Shown here: piece after piece, positions 1-6,040 of the stretch
How positions within the stretch are numbered: position 1 is the stretch's first letter
Layout of the letters: the number at the start of each line of letters is the position of its first letter
DNA from: Thermopetrobacter sp.
Lineage (GTDB): Bacteria > Pseudomonadota > Alphaproteobacteria > Rhizobiales > Aestuariivirgaceae
DNA: 7,349 nucleotides
Direction: 5' to 3'
Assembly (NCBI GenBank): GCA_011374735.1
Contig: DRPD01000102.1
Location: forward strand, 1 to 7,349
The notes under the pieces: model-generated
Databases searched by the model: none
Told to the model about the DNA's origin: nothing
Seen by the model: the letters and a program-made list of their open reading frames with translations, nothing else
Position numbers and translations under genes: made by a program

Positions 1-26
1 GAAAGAAAGACTCGGCGCTATTTTGC

Positions 27-43
27 GAAAATGCCGCTGGCAT
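27..43 (-). terminator. weak candidate intrinsic terminator after the HIT gene
   Basis: Read on the minus strand, a 5-bp stem (ATGCC/GGCAT, 3-base loop) is followed directly by TTTT. It lies about 30 bases past the HIT stop codon, the right place for a terminator. The stem is short and the T-run is only four bases, so it may be inefficient or fortuitous. The rest of 1-73 holds no gene that I can support. Confidence 0.35.
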
Positions 44-73
44 CGACGCATTTATTGAGACCAGACCCTAGCG

Positions 74-526
74 CTAACTGGCGTGATTGTCTTCCAGCTC
101 GGCCAGGGCGGCGCGGATCGCCGCGGCGTTCTTCGCCAGCAGGTCGCTGTCGGCCATTTCGCCGCTGTGGTGCTTCAGGGGCACGCCCTCGAAGCGCGGC
201 AGCACGTGCACGTGGGTGTGAAACACCGTCTGCCCGGCCGCGGCCTCCACGTATTGCTTGACGAGGATGCCGTCGGCGTTGAACGCCTTCTTGATGGCGC
301 GGGCGATCTTCCGGGCGGTCGTCATCACGTGGCACAGGTCGTCCGGGTCGATGTCGAGAATGTTGCGCGACGGCTTCTTCGGCAGCACCAGGGTGTGGCC
401 CTTGGCCTGCGGCATGATGTCCATGATGGCGATGGTGTGCTCGTCCTCATAGACCTTCTCGGCCGGCATCTCGCCGCGCAGGATTTTGGCGAACACGTTG
501 TCGGGATCATAGGCCGGGCTGGTCAT
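74..526 (-). CDS. HIT-family (histidine triad) nucleotide-binding protein
   Basis: This 150-residue protein has the usual length of a bacterial Hint-type HIT protein, a cytosolic family of nucleoside phosphoramidate or nucleotide hydrolases and transferases. The opening YDPDNVFAKILRGEMPAEKV and the DIMPQAKGHTLVLPK segment (about 36-50) are typical of the alphaproteobacterial branch. The triad HTHVHV sits at 103-108 (His103, 105, 107) and is followed by LPRFEG. Two positions look unusual: Thr104 replaces the hydrophobic residue normally between the first two histidines, and Val93 stands where the motif before AGQ normally carries Asn. The start is supported by AGGAG at 537-541, 10 bases upstream. 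The gene lies alone downstream of the RidA gene, separated by 204 bp with large inverted repeats, so it probably has its own promoter. The family assignment is firm; the physiological substrate cannot be read from the sequence. Confidence 0.93.
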   Translation of the reverse strand: MTSPAYDPDNVFAKILRGEMPAEKVYEDEHTIAIMDIMPQAKGHTLVLPKKPSRNILDIDPDDLCHVMTTARKIARAIKKAFNADGILVKQYVEAAAGQTVFHTHVHVLPRFEGVPLKHHSGEMADSDLLAKNAAAIRAALAELEDNHAS

Positions 527-575
527 GGCAAGGAATCTCCTGATTGTTCTTTTCGGTCATTCTATCTCGCTTTCA

Positions 576-620
576 TCTGATTTTGCGAGTCCCTGCTGGT
601 GCAGGGTTCGCAAAATCCGA
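576..620. repeat. inverted repeat A, 10-bp outer and 6-bp inner stem
   Basis: GATTTTGCGA at 579-588 is perfectly complementary to TCGCAAAATC at 608-617. Beyond one mismatch, TC (576-577) and GA (619-620) also pair. Inside, CCCTGC (591-596) pairs with GCAGGG (601-606) around the loop TGGT. The result is a long two-part hairpin between the RidA and HIT genes. Neither strand has a T-run immediately after the stem, so it is not a textbook intrinsic terminator. The AT-rich outer arm stands out against the GC-rich surroundings. Confidence 0.85.
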
Positions 621-627
621 CTCCACC

Positions 628-688
628 GTCCCGCTCCCCCGCCCAACCACCCAGAGGATGGTAAGGTGGTTGGGCGGGGAAGCGGGAC
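628..688. repeat. inverted repeat B, 24-bp arms with one mismatch
   Basis: The arm 628-651 is complementary to 665-688 at 23 of 24 positions, with a 13-base loop (652-664). The stem is very GC-rich, with CGCCCAACCACC in the left arm and its complement on the right. It begins 43 bases past the RidA stop codon and lies 7 bases from inverted repeat A. It could terminate or stabilise the dehydrogenase-RidA transcript, but no U-run follows on the minus strand. A REP-like dispersed intergenic repeat is at least as likely. Apart from A and B, the 204-bp gap holds only the HIT ribosome-binding site and presumably its promoter, for which I see no clear -35/-10 pair. Confidence 0.88.
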
Positions 689-730
689 TTGGAAAGGCCG
701 TGCCGGGTGGAGGGGCGGCGTGACGAGATC

Positions 731-1198
731 TTATTGGCGTATTTCGAAAACCGCTTCCAGTTCCACGGTGGCGTCAAGCGGCAGGGAAGAGACGCCGACG
801 GCGGCGCGGGCGTGGCGGCCGGCGTCGCCGAACACCGCCACCATCAGATCGGAGGCGCCGTTGATGATCGCCGGATGATCGGCGAAGCCCGGCGCGGCGT
901 TGACGAAACCTGTGAGCTTCACCACCCGCGCCACGCGCTCCAGCTCGCCGTTCAGATGGGCCGCGGCTTGCGCGATGCAATTGATGGCGCACCGCCGCGC
1001 CGCGTCCCGCGCCGTTTCGACGGATACCGCGCCGCCCGCCTGGCCGGTGCAGACCAGTTCGCCGTCCTTCAGCGGCAGCTGGCCGGAGACGAACAGCAGG
1101 GAGCCCGCCTGCACCCGGCCCACGTAGTTGGCCACGGGATCGGGGGCGGCGGGCAGGGCGATGCCCAGTTTCCGAAGGCGTTCGGCGATGGTGCTCAT
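731..1198 (-). CDS. RidA/YjgF/UK114-family protein (enamine/imine deaminase-like)
   Basis: This 155-residue protein belongs to the RidA superfamily, small trimeric cytosolic proteins that hydrolyse reactive enamines and imines such as 2-aminoacrylate. The opening (ERLRKLGIALPAAPDPVANYV) and LLFVSGQLP at 34-42 place it in the longer branch of about 150 residues rather than with the archetypal 128-residue RidA. The C-terminal ARAAVGVSSLP followed by VELEAV matches the family's active-site strand. Arg131 aligns with the catalytic arginine (Arg105 in E. coli RidA), so imine deaminase activity is plausible. The start ATG overlaps the dehydrogenase stop codon as ATGA, with GGAG 8 bases upstream inside the dehydrogenase gene, indicating translational coupling. 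The exact substrate is not determinable from sequence. Confidence 0.9.
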   Translation of the reverse strand: MSTIAERLRKLGIALPAAPDPVANYVGRVQAGSLLFVSGQLPLKDGELVCTGQAGGAVSVETARDAARRCAINCIAQAAAHLNGELERVARVVKLTGFVNAAPGFADHPAIINGASDLMVAVFGDAGRHARAAVGVSSLPLDATVELEAVFEIRQ

Positions 1199-2187
1199 GC
1201 GGTGATCTCCATATCGGTCAAAGCGTCGGGCGGCCGCTCACCACGGAAGAAGGCGTCGAGATTGTCCAGGGCCCGGAACCCCATGGCGTCGCGCACGCCG
1301 GGCGTCGCCGAACCGATGTGCGGCGTGGCGAACACCTTCGGGTGGTCGCGGTAGCGCGGGTCGATGTGCGGCTCGTTGTTGAACACGTCCAGCCCGGCCG
1401 CCGCCAGATGGCCCGAATCGAGCGCGGCGATGAGGTCGTCATCGACGATGATGTCGCCGCGCGCCACATTCACCACAACGGCGTTTTCCGGCAGGCGGGC
1501 GAGGGCGGCGGCATTGATCCGGTGCCGCGTCTGCTCCGTGGAGGCGCAGGTGATGACCAGAAAGTCGCTCAGCGGCAGCATGTCTTCCAGCGTCTCGTGA
1601 TAGACCGCGCCCCGTTCCAGTTCCGGCGGCAGGCGGCGGCGGTTGTGATAGTGGATGGACAAGCCGAACACGGCGGCCCGCTCGGCGAAGGCGCGGCCGA
1701 TGCGGCCCATGCCGAAGACGCCGGCCGTCCTTCCCTTCACGTCCAGCCCCAGCGGCCCGCGCGGGCCCCAGCGCCCCCAGCGCCCTTCGCGCACCATGCG
1801 CGCCCCCCAATGGGCGCCGCGCGCCGCGCCCAGCAGCAGCAGCACGGCCATGTCGGCGGTGGCCTCGGTGAGCACCTGTGGGGTGTGGGTGACCATGATG
1901 CCGCGCCGTTCGGCGGCGGCGATGTCGATGTGGTCGTAACCGACGGAGAAGGTGGCGATGATGCGCACGCCGGCCGGCAGGCGGGGGATGAGAGCGGCGT
2001 CGATCTTCTCGGTGGGGCAGACCAGCAGGCCGTCCATGCCGTCCGCCGCGTCGAGAATGGCGGCGGCGTCCATCTGCCTGTCGTCTTCGTTGAGCCAAAT
2101 GTCGTAATCACGCCGCAGGCGCCGCTCCACGGCGTCGGGCAGACGGCGGGTGACGGCGATGCGCGGGCGGTCTTTTTCTGTTGTCAT
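1195..2187 (-). CDS. D-2-hydroxyacid dehydrogenase (glyoxylate/hydroxypyruvate reductase-like)
   Basis: With the start at 2187 this is a 330-residue member of the D-isomer 2-hydroxyacid dehydrogenases, cytosolic enzymes that reduce 2-oxoacids with NAD(P)H. Family landmarks appear in order: VGYDHID at 82-88, TPQVLTEATAD at 102-112, the Rossmann motif G159-M-G161-R-I-G164, VARG with catalytic Arg243, FNNEP with catalytic Glu272, and ATPH with catalytic His290. After the second Rossmann strand comes HNRRR (181-185), where an Asn-Arg in place of an acidic residue usually favours NADPH, as in GhrB/GyaR-type glyoxylate reductases. Upstream in-frame starts exist at 2214 (TTG) and 2202 (ATG), but GGAG lies 9 bases before 2187. 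The gene is first in a pair with the RidA gene and divergent from eipB. Glyoxylate or hydroxypyruvate as substrate is inference. Confidence 0.92.
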   Translation of the reverse strand: MTTEKDRPRIAVTRRLPDAVERRLRRDYDIWLNEDDRQMDAAAILDAADGMDGLLVCPTEKIDAALIPRLPAGVRIIATFSVGYDHIDIAAAERRGIMVTHTPQVLTEATADMAVLLLLGAARGAHWGARMVREGRWGRWGPRGPLGLDVKGRTAGVFGMGRIGRAFAERAAVFGLSIHYHNRRRLPPELERGAVYHETLEDMLPLSDFLVITCASTEQTRHRINAAALARLPENAVVVNVARGDIIVDDDLIAALDSGHLAAAGLDVFNNEPHIDPRYRDHPKVFATPHIGSATPGVRDAMGFRALDNLDAFFRGERPPDALTDMEITA

Positions 2188-2247
2188 GCCCTCAGACTCC
2201 ATTATTGTCGGCAAACGTCAAGACCGCCAATCAAGGATGATGCGCTC
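2188..2247. promoter_or_regulatory. 60-bp divergent spacer between dehydrogenase and eipB-like gene
   Basis: Only 60 bases separate two divergently read starts, so the promoters must overlap each other or extend into the coding regions. It holds both ribosome-binding sites: GGAG on the minus strand (2197-2200, 9 bases from the dehydrogenase ATG) and AAGGA on the plus strand (2233-2237, 10 bases from the eipB-like ATG). I see no convincing -35/-10 pair or operator palindrome. Confidence 0.5.
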
Positions 2248-3081
2248 ATGAAACGCGCCCTTCGCGCCCTGTTCGCGCTGTCGCTGGCTCCGTCCGCCGT
2301 TCTGGCCGCGCCGGTGGAGCTGGCGCCGCACGCCGCCACCTATGCGCTGACGCTGGAGCGGGCGCAGCCGCGCTCCGGCATCGTCGCGGCCGGCGGGGAG
2401 ATCACGTTGCGATTCGAAGGCGGCGCCTGCACCGGTTACGCCATCACCTCGCGCCTGCGGCTCGATCTGACCTTGCGCCGCCAGGGCGAACGGCGGCTGG
2501 AATGGCGGGCCCAGAGCTGGGCGGCGGCCGATGGCGCCTCCTTCGACTACATGGAGCGCGAACTCATCAATGGGCGGGTGGGCAAGGCCTACCGGCTGCG
2601 CTTTGCCCGGCCGGCGCCCGATGGGCCGGCGCGGGTGAGGTTCGTGAAGCCGCGGGGCAAGCCCGTGCGCCAGCCGTTGCCGGCCGGCACCTTGCTGCCG
2701 CATGAGACCATGCAGCGGCTGATCGCGGCCGGGCGGGCGGGGAAGGGGCATCTGAGCTTTCATGCCTTCGAGGGCTTCGATGACGGCATGGCGCGGCGCG
2801 TTTCGGCGGTGATCGCGCCGGTGAAGGAGGATGCGGCCACCACGCGGGCGGCGCGGCCGCTGGCGGGCCTGCGCAGCTGGTGGGTGGCGCTGGCCTATTA
2901 CCCGCCGGCGGCGAAGAAGGGCGATGACCGGGCCGGTTTCGGCGTGCCGGAGTTCGAGGTCGGCTACCGGCTGTATGAGAACGGCGTCATCACCAACCTG
3001 CGCCTGATCTACGCCCGCTACAGCCTGAAAGGGCGGCTGACCAAACTCGACATGCTCAAGGCTTCTTCCGATTGCCGGTAA
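2248..3081 (+). CDS. eipB: EipB-like periplasmic cell-envelope integrity protein (DUF1849)
   Basis: This 277-residue protein opens with a Sec signal peptide: Met-Lys-Arg, a hydrophobic stretch to about residue 19, and a small-residue site around AVLAA (17-21). The mature part matches the DUF1849/EipB family, periplasmic beta-spiral proteins that in Brucella help maintain envelope integrity. Recognisable features are HAATYALTL (28-36), a predominantly beta pattern, FDYMERELINGRVGKAYRL in the middle, HAFEGFDDG, and a closing region GYRLYENGVITNLRL plus SSDCR. Exactly two cysteines are present, Cys61 and Cys276, matching the single disulfide of Brucella EipB (first strands to extreme C-terminus). 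AAGGA at 2233-2237 supports the chosen ATG; the frame runs open upstream only because the opposite-strand gene is GC-rich. The last 26 bases, including the Cys276 codon, overlap dinB tail to tail. The match is made from memory of the family. Confidence 0.85.
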   Translation: MKRALRALFALSLAPSAVLAAPVELAPHAATYALTLERAQPRSGIVAAGGEITLRFEGGACTGYAITSRLRLDLTLRRQGERRLEWRAQSWAAADGASFDYMERELINGRVGKAYRLRFARPAPDGPARVRFVKPRGKPVRQPLPAGTLLPHETMQRLIAAGRAGKGHLSFHAFEGFDDGMARRVSAVIAPVKEDAATTRAARPLAGLRSWWVALAYYPPAAKKGDDRAGFGVPEFEVGYRLYENGVITNLRLIYARYSLKGRLTKLDMLKASSDCR

Positions 3082-4351
3082 GGCCGATGCCGAAATCCAC
3101 CGCGTCGTCGCCGAAGCGCCGCCGCAGTTGTTCCGCCGTCAGTTCCGCCCTGGCCGCCTTCGCGGCGCGGGCGTCCAGCGAGTGGACCAGCATGTCCGGC
3201 GGGGCCGGGGCGAGGCCGGAAATCCCCACCCCGATCAGCCGGCACGGCGCGCCGTCGTGGGCCTTGCGCAACAGGGCGCGGGCGGCGGCGAAGATGCGCC
3301 CGGCCAGCAGCGTCGGTTCGTCCAGACGCGCCGACAGGGTGCGCTGGCGGAAATCGGCGCCCTTCAGCTTCAAGGTCACCGTGTCACCGGCCAGTTCCTT
3401 GTCCAGCGCCCGGCGCATCACCTTGCGGGCCATGGCCCACAGGCGGGCCTCCAGTTCGGGCAGGGCGCGGATGTCCTGTGCGAAGGTGGTTTCCGCGGAG
3501 ATGCTCTTCGCCTGATGATGCGGTTGCACTGGCCGCGGATCGTGGCCGCGGGCCAGCTGATACAGATGCTCGCCCAGCCTGCCGAAGCGGGCGATCAGCC
3601 AGTCGCGCTTTCTGGCGCGCAGTTGCGGCACGCTCACGATGCCTTCCCTGGCCAGCGCCCGCGCCGTGGCCGGGCCGACACCCCACAGGTCGCTCACCCT
3701 GAGCCCATCGAGAAACGCCATGACGTTCTGCCGCGCGATGACGGCGTAGCCGCGCGGCTTGTCCAGATCGGAGGCCATCTTGGCCAGGAACTTGTTGACC
3801 GACAGGCCGATGGAGATGGTCAGCCCGGTTTCGGCCTCCACCATGCGGGCCAGCCGGGCCAGCGCCACCGCCGGCGGCGCGCCGTGCAGCCGCTCGGTGC
3901 CCGACAGATCGAGAAACGCCTCGTCGATGGACAGCGGCTCCACCAGCGGCGTGAAGCGGCGCATGATGGCGCGGATGCGGTGGCCTTCGCGGGCGTATTT
4001 GTCCTTGTCCGGGGCGATCACCACCGCATCGGGGCACAGGCGCAAGGCCCGCGTCATCGGCATGGCGGAGCGCGCGCCATAGGTGCGGGCGATGTAGCAC
4101 GCCGCCGCCACCACGCCGCGGCGGCTGTTGGCGCCGATAAGCACCGGCTTATCGCGCAAGGCGGGGTTGTCGCGCTTCTCGATGTTGGCGAAGAAGGCGT
4201 CGCAATCCACGTGGGCGATGGTAAGATCGAACAGCCCGGCGGCCTTGACCAGGCGCGGCGAGCCGCAGGCCGGGCAGAGGTCGTCGTGCGCCGCCACCGG
4301 GGCGTCGCAATCGCGGCACAGGCCGGCGGCGTCTCGCCATTGACCCGTCAT
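3056..4351 (-). CDS. dinB: DNA polymerase IV (Y-family) with N-terminal zinc-ribbon
   Basis: This 431-residue Y-family translesion polymerase is about 80 residues longer than E. coli Pol IV (351). Part of the extra length is an N-terminal Cys4 motif, C12-x2-C15-x10-C26-x2-C29, probably a zinc ribbon. The palm begins at IAHVDCDAFFA: Asp49 aligns with the first metal-binding Asp and Phe54 with the steric-gate Phe that excludes ribonucleotides. LSIDEAFLD carries Asp143-Glu144, the other catalytic acids. SVNKFLAKMASD and WGVGPATARALAREGI (helix-hairpin-helix) follow, then the little-finger domain. The tail has RFGDDAV rather than an obvious E. coli-type clamp-binding QLVLGL. The start at 4351 shares one base with the mak stop (TGATG), implying coupled translation; an upstream ATG at 4381 would lie inside mak. 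It is the last gene of a four-gene operon. I saw no LexA box, since the promoter would be upstream of the whole operon. Confidence 0.95.
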   Translation of the reverse strand: MTGQWRDAAGLCRDCDAPVAAHDDLCPACGSPRLVKAAGLFDLTIAHVDCDAFFANIEKRDNPALRDKPVLIGANSRRGVVAAACYIARTYGARSAMPMTRALRLCPDAVVIAPDKDKYAREGHRIRAIMRRFTPLVEPLSIDEAFLDLSGTERLHGAPPAVALARLARMVEAETGLTISIGLSVNKFLAKMASDLDKPRGYAVIARQNVMAFLDGLRVSDLWGVGPATARALAREGIVSVPQLRARKRDWLIARFGRLGEHLYQLARGHDPRPVQPHHQAKSISAETTFAQDIRALPELEARLWAMARKVMRRALDKELAGDTVTLKLKGADFRQRTLSARLDEPTLLAGRIFAAARALLRKAHDGAPCRLIGVGISGLAPAPPDMLVHSLDARAAKAARAELTAEQLRRRFGDDAVDFGIGLTGNRKKP

Positions 4352-5280
4352 CACACGATCCAGTCCTCGGCCATGTCCCACAGCCGCGCCGCGCCGCGCA
4401 CCCCGGAGGCCGGGCCGTGCATGGCCGGGCGCACCGTCACCCGCGGCGCGTCGGCGAAGATCCAGCGCGGCATCAGGCGCGGCAGCTCCTCATACAGGTG
4501 GGCCATGTCCGACAGGCCACCGCCCAGCACGATCACGTCGGGATCGAACAGGTTGACCACATGGGCCAGCCCGCGGGCCAGCCGCGCCGCATGGCGCGCC
4601 AGCGTCGCCTGCGCCGCCCGGTCACCGGCCCGCGCCGCCGCCACGATCGCCTCGCCGCTCAGCTCCCTTCCCGTCGCTTCCCGGTGATCGCGCGCCAGGG
4701 CCGGGCCGGACAGCCACGTCTCCAGACAGCCCCTGCGGCCGCACCAGCAGGGCGGGCCGGGGTGCTCCGCCGGTTCGGCCCAGGGCAGGGGGTTGTGGCC
4801 CCATTCACCGCCGATGCGGTTGGCCCCGGCCAGCACCTTGCCGTCGATGACCAGCGCGCCGCCGCAGCCGGTGCCGAGGATGACCCCGAACACCGTGGGC
4901 GCTCCGGCCGCCGCGCCGTCCGCCGCTTCGGACAGGGCCAGGCAGTTGGCGTCGTTGGCCAGCCGCACCGGCAGGCGAAGCCGCTCCCTGATGTCGCGTG
5001 CGAAATCGCGCCCGTTCAGCCAGGTGGAATTGGCGTTCTGCACCCGCCCGGTCACCGGCGAGATGGAGCCGGGCATGCCGATGCCCACCCTGGCCGGCGC
5101 GCCGCCGGCCGCCGCGCGGGCCTGCGCCACCAGCGCCGCGATGGCCTCGAGGGTCGCCTCATAATCCTCGCGCGGGGTGGCCACGCGCTGTTCGAACAGC
5201 ACCGCGTCGCCCTCGCCGAAGGCCAGCGCGGCGATCTTGGTGCCGCCCAGATCGATGCCGATGCGCAGCTCACGGGCCAT
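4351..5280 (-). CDS. mak: ROK-family fructokinase (Mak-like)
   Basis: This 309-residue ROK kinase closely resembles E. coli Mak (manno(fructo)kinase), which phosphorylates fructose at C6 with ATP in the cytosol. The phosphate-binding motif DLGGTK is at 10-15. GMPGSISP (68-75) and NANSTWLNG (82-90) are nearly identical to Mak. LANDANC contains the catalytic base Asp110. GTGCGG (136-141) precedes GGEWGHNPLPW (157-167). The ROK zinc site is complete: His162 with Cys178, Cys180 and Cys185. The closing HVVNLFDPDVIVLGGG is also family-typical. The frame is open further upstream, but the ATG at 5280 begins the family's normal N-terminus and lies 7 bases after the preceding stop, with a G-run about 10 bases upstream. 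Its stop overlaps the dinB start. Fructose is the likeliest substrate; another hexose is possible. There is no adjacent sugar transporter or regulator. Confidence 0.9.
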   Translation of the reverse strand: MARELRIGIDLGGTKIAALAFGEGDAVLFEQRVATPREDYEATLEAIAALVAQARAAAGGAPARVGIGMPGSISPVTGRVQNANSTWLNGRDFARDIRERLRLPVRLANDANCLALSEAADGAAAGAPTVFGVILGTGCGGALVIDGKVLAGANRIGGEWGHNPLPWAEPAEHPGPPCWCGRRGCLETWLSGPALARDHREATGRELSGEAIVAAARAGDRAAQATLARHAARLARGLAHVVNLFDPDVIVLGGGLSDMAHLYEELPRLMPRWIFADAPRVTVRPAMHGPASGVRGAARLWDMAEDWIV

Positions 5281-5287
5281 CCTGCCA

Positions 5288-5743
5288 TCACCCCCGCCCG
5301 GGTTCGCCGTCGCCACGCAGGGCCTCGGCCAGCAGCAGCACGAACAGCAGCGGGCAGGCGGCCCAGCTGGCCAGCACGCCCAGCGCCGCCACATCATCGA
5401 GCAGCAGCCGGCCGGCGAACACCCACTGCACATGATAGACCAGCCCGGCGGTGGTCAGCGACAGCGCCGTGGAGGCCAGCCCCAGCGCCGTGGCCCGCCT
5501 CCCGCGCCAGCGGCGCCAGGCGAACAGCACGCCGGCCGGCGAGGCGAACAGCAGATCGGCCGCCCAGCTGGCCCACATCACCATCCACGCGCGCTCTTCC
5601 AGCCCCGGGGCCAGCAGCGCCCGCGCCGCCGCGCCGCCGTCCATCAGCCCCAGCAGGTTGAACAGCAGATGCCCAGCCTGCCACAGCCCATACCACACGG
5701 CCAGCAGGCGTATCAGCCGTTCCTTGCCCGTCGCCGCCATCAT
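5288..5743 (-). CDS. unrecognised four-helix integral membrane protein
   Basis: I do not recognise this 151-residue protein. Four hydrophobic helices are visible at about 11-34, 52-76, 84-110 and 117-140. The basic N-terminus (K7, R9, R12), the strongly basic loop RRWRGRR (77-83) and the short C-terminal tail predict both ends and the middle loop in the cytoplasm. Trp is frequent (W17, W21, W53, W57, W60 and others), and helices 1 and 3 each carry a His (H25, H104). No enzyme or transporter motif stands out. The start is ambiguous among GTG 5746, ATG 5743 and ATG 5740; GGAG at 5754-5757 lies 10 bases from ATG 5743 and 7 from the GTG. The DUF3572 stop is only 6 bases upstream and mak starts 7 bases downstream, so it is co-transcribed with both. 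Continuous coding and sensible topology support a real gene. Confidence 0.72.
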   Translation of the reverse strand: MMAATGKERLIRLLAVWYGLWQAGHLLFNLLGLMDGGAAARALLAPGLEERAWMVMWASWAADLLFASPAGVLFAWRRWRGRRATALGLASTALSLTTAGLVYHVQWVFAGRLLLDDVAALGVLASWAACPLLFVLLLAEALRGDGEPGRG

Positions 5744-5749
5744 CACCGT

Positions 5750-6040
5750 TCAGCTCCGCGTCAGCCGCAGATGGGCCAGCCGTGGCATGTCCGGCGCGAT
5801 GTCGCAATCGGCACAGAAGGCCAGCAGCAGCGATTCGTCGCCCAGCAGATAATCCAGCACTGCCACCAGCAACCACGGGGCTTCCGCCGCGGCGCGCAAG
5901 TCCTCCGGCCCGCAGCCGGTCATGGCCATGAACCGCTCCCGGCGCCCGTCATCGCGCAACAGCCATTCCAGCGCCCTCAAGGCGAGGGCGGCGCTGACCT
6001 CGGCATCGGGCATGCCCTTGTGTTTCATCCCGGCGCCCAT
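5750..6040 (-). CDS. DUF3572 family protein
   Basis: This 96-residue protein matches the DUF3572 family, small, helical, largely alphaproteobacterial proteins of unknown function that I recall encoded beside divK. Visible hallmarks are ALRALEWLL (20-28), RFMAMTGCGPEDLRAAA (36-52) and LDYLLGDESLLLAF (62-75), a compact three-helix pattern. Several ATGs are possible (6046, 6040, 6028, 6013). I chose 6040 because GAGG at 6049-6052 is 8 bases upstream, whereas for 6046 it is too close. The frame stays open to 6262 but that extension is not family-like and would cross the divK start region. It heads the minus-strand operon that continues with the membrane protein, mak and dinB. No catalytic motif is visible. 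Confidence 0.85.
   Translation of the reverse strand: MGAGMKHKGMPDAEVSAALALRALEWLLRDDGRRERFMAMTGCGPEDLRAAAEAPWLLVAVLDYLLGDESLLLAFCADCDIAPDMPRLAHLRLTRS

Noticed and set aside
69..76. 8-bp perfect palindrome TAGCGCTA at the HIT stop codon
   Set aside because: It is short, overlaps the stop codon and has no repeat partners, so chance is the simplest explanation.
525..878. Possible small gene across the palindromes (plus strand)
   Set aside because: Its residues derive from the inverted repeats and from antisense of the RidA gene. It has no ribosome-binding site and no family resemblance.
1318..2247. N-terminal extension of the eipB-like frame by about 310 codons
   Set aside because: The frame is open only because it shadows the dehydrogenase. 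The signal peptide and ribosome-binding site fix the real start at 2248.
3128..4687. Long plus-strand open frame of 519 codons
   Set aside because: It is antisense to dinB and mak, both with intact catalytic motifs. It has a His/Arg/Gly/Gln-rich composition typical of a shadow frame in GC-rich DNA, and no recognisable domain.
5281..5433. 51-residue N-terminal extension of the fructokinase, with a Cys-rich start
   Set aside because: It overlaps the membrane protein gene in another frame and lacks homology to ROK kinases, whose N-terminus begins right at the ATG at 5280.
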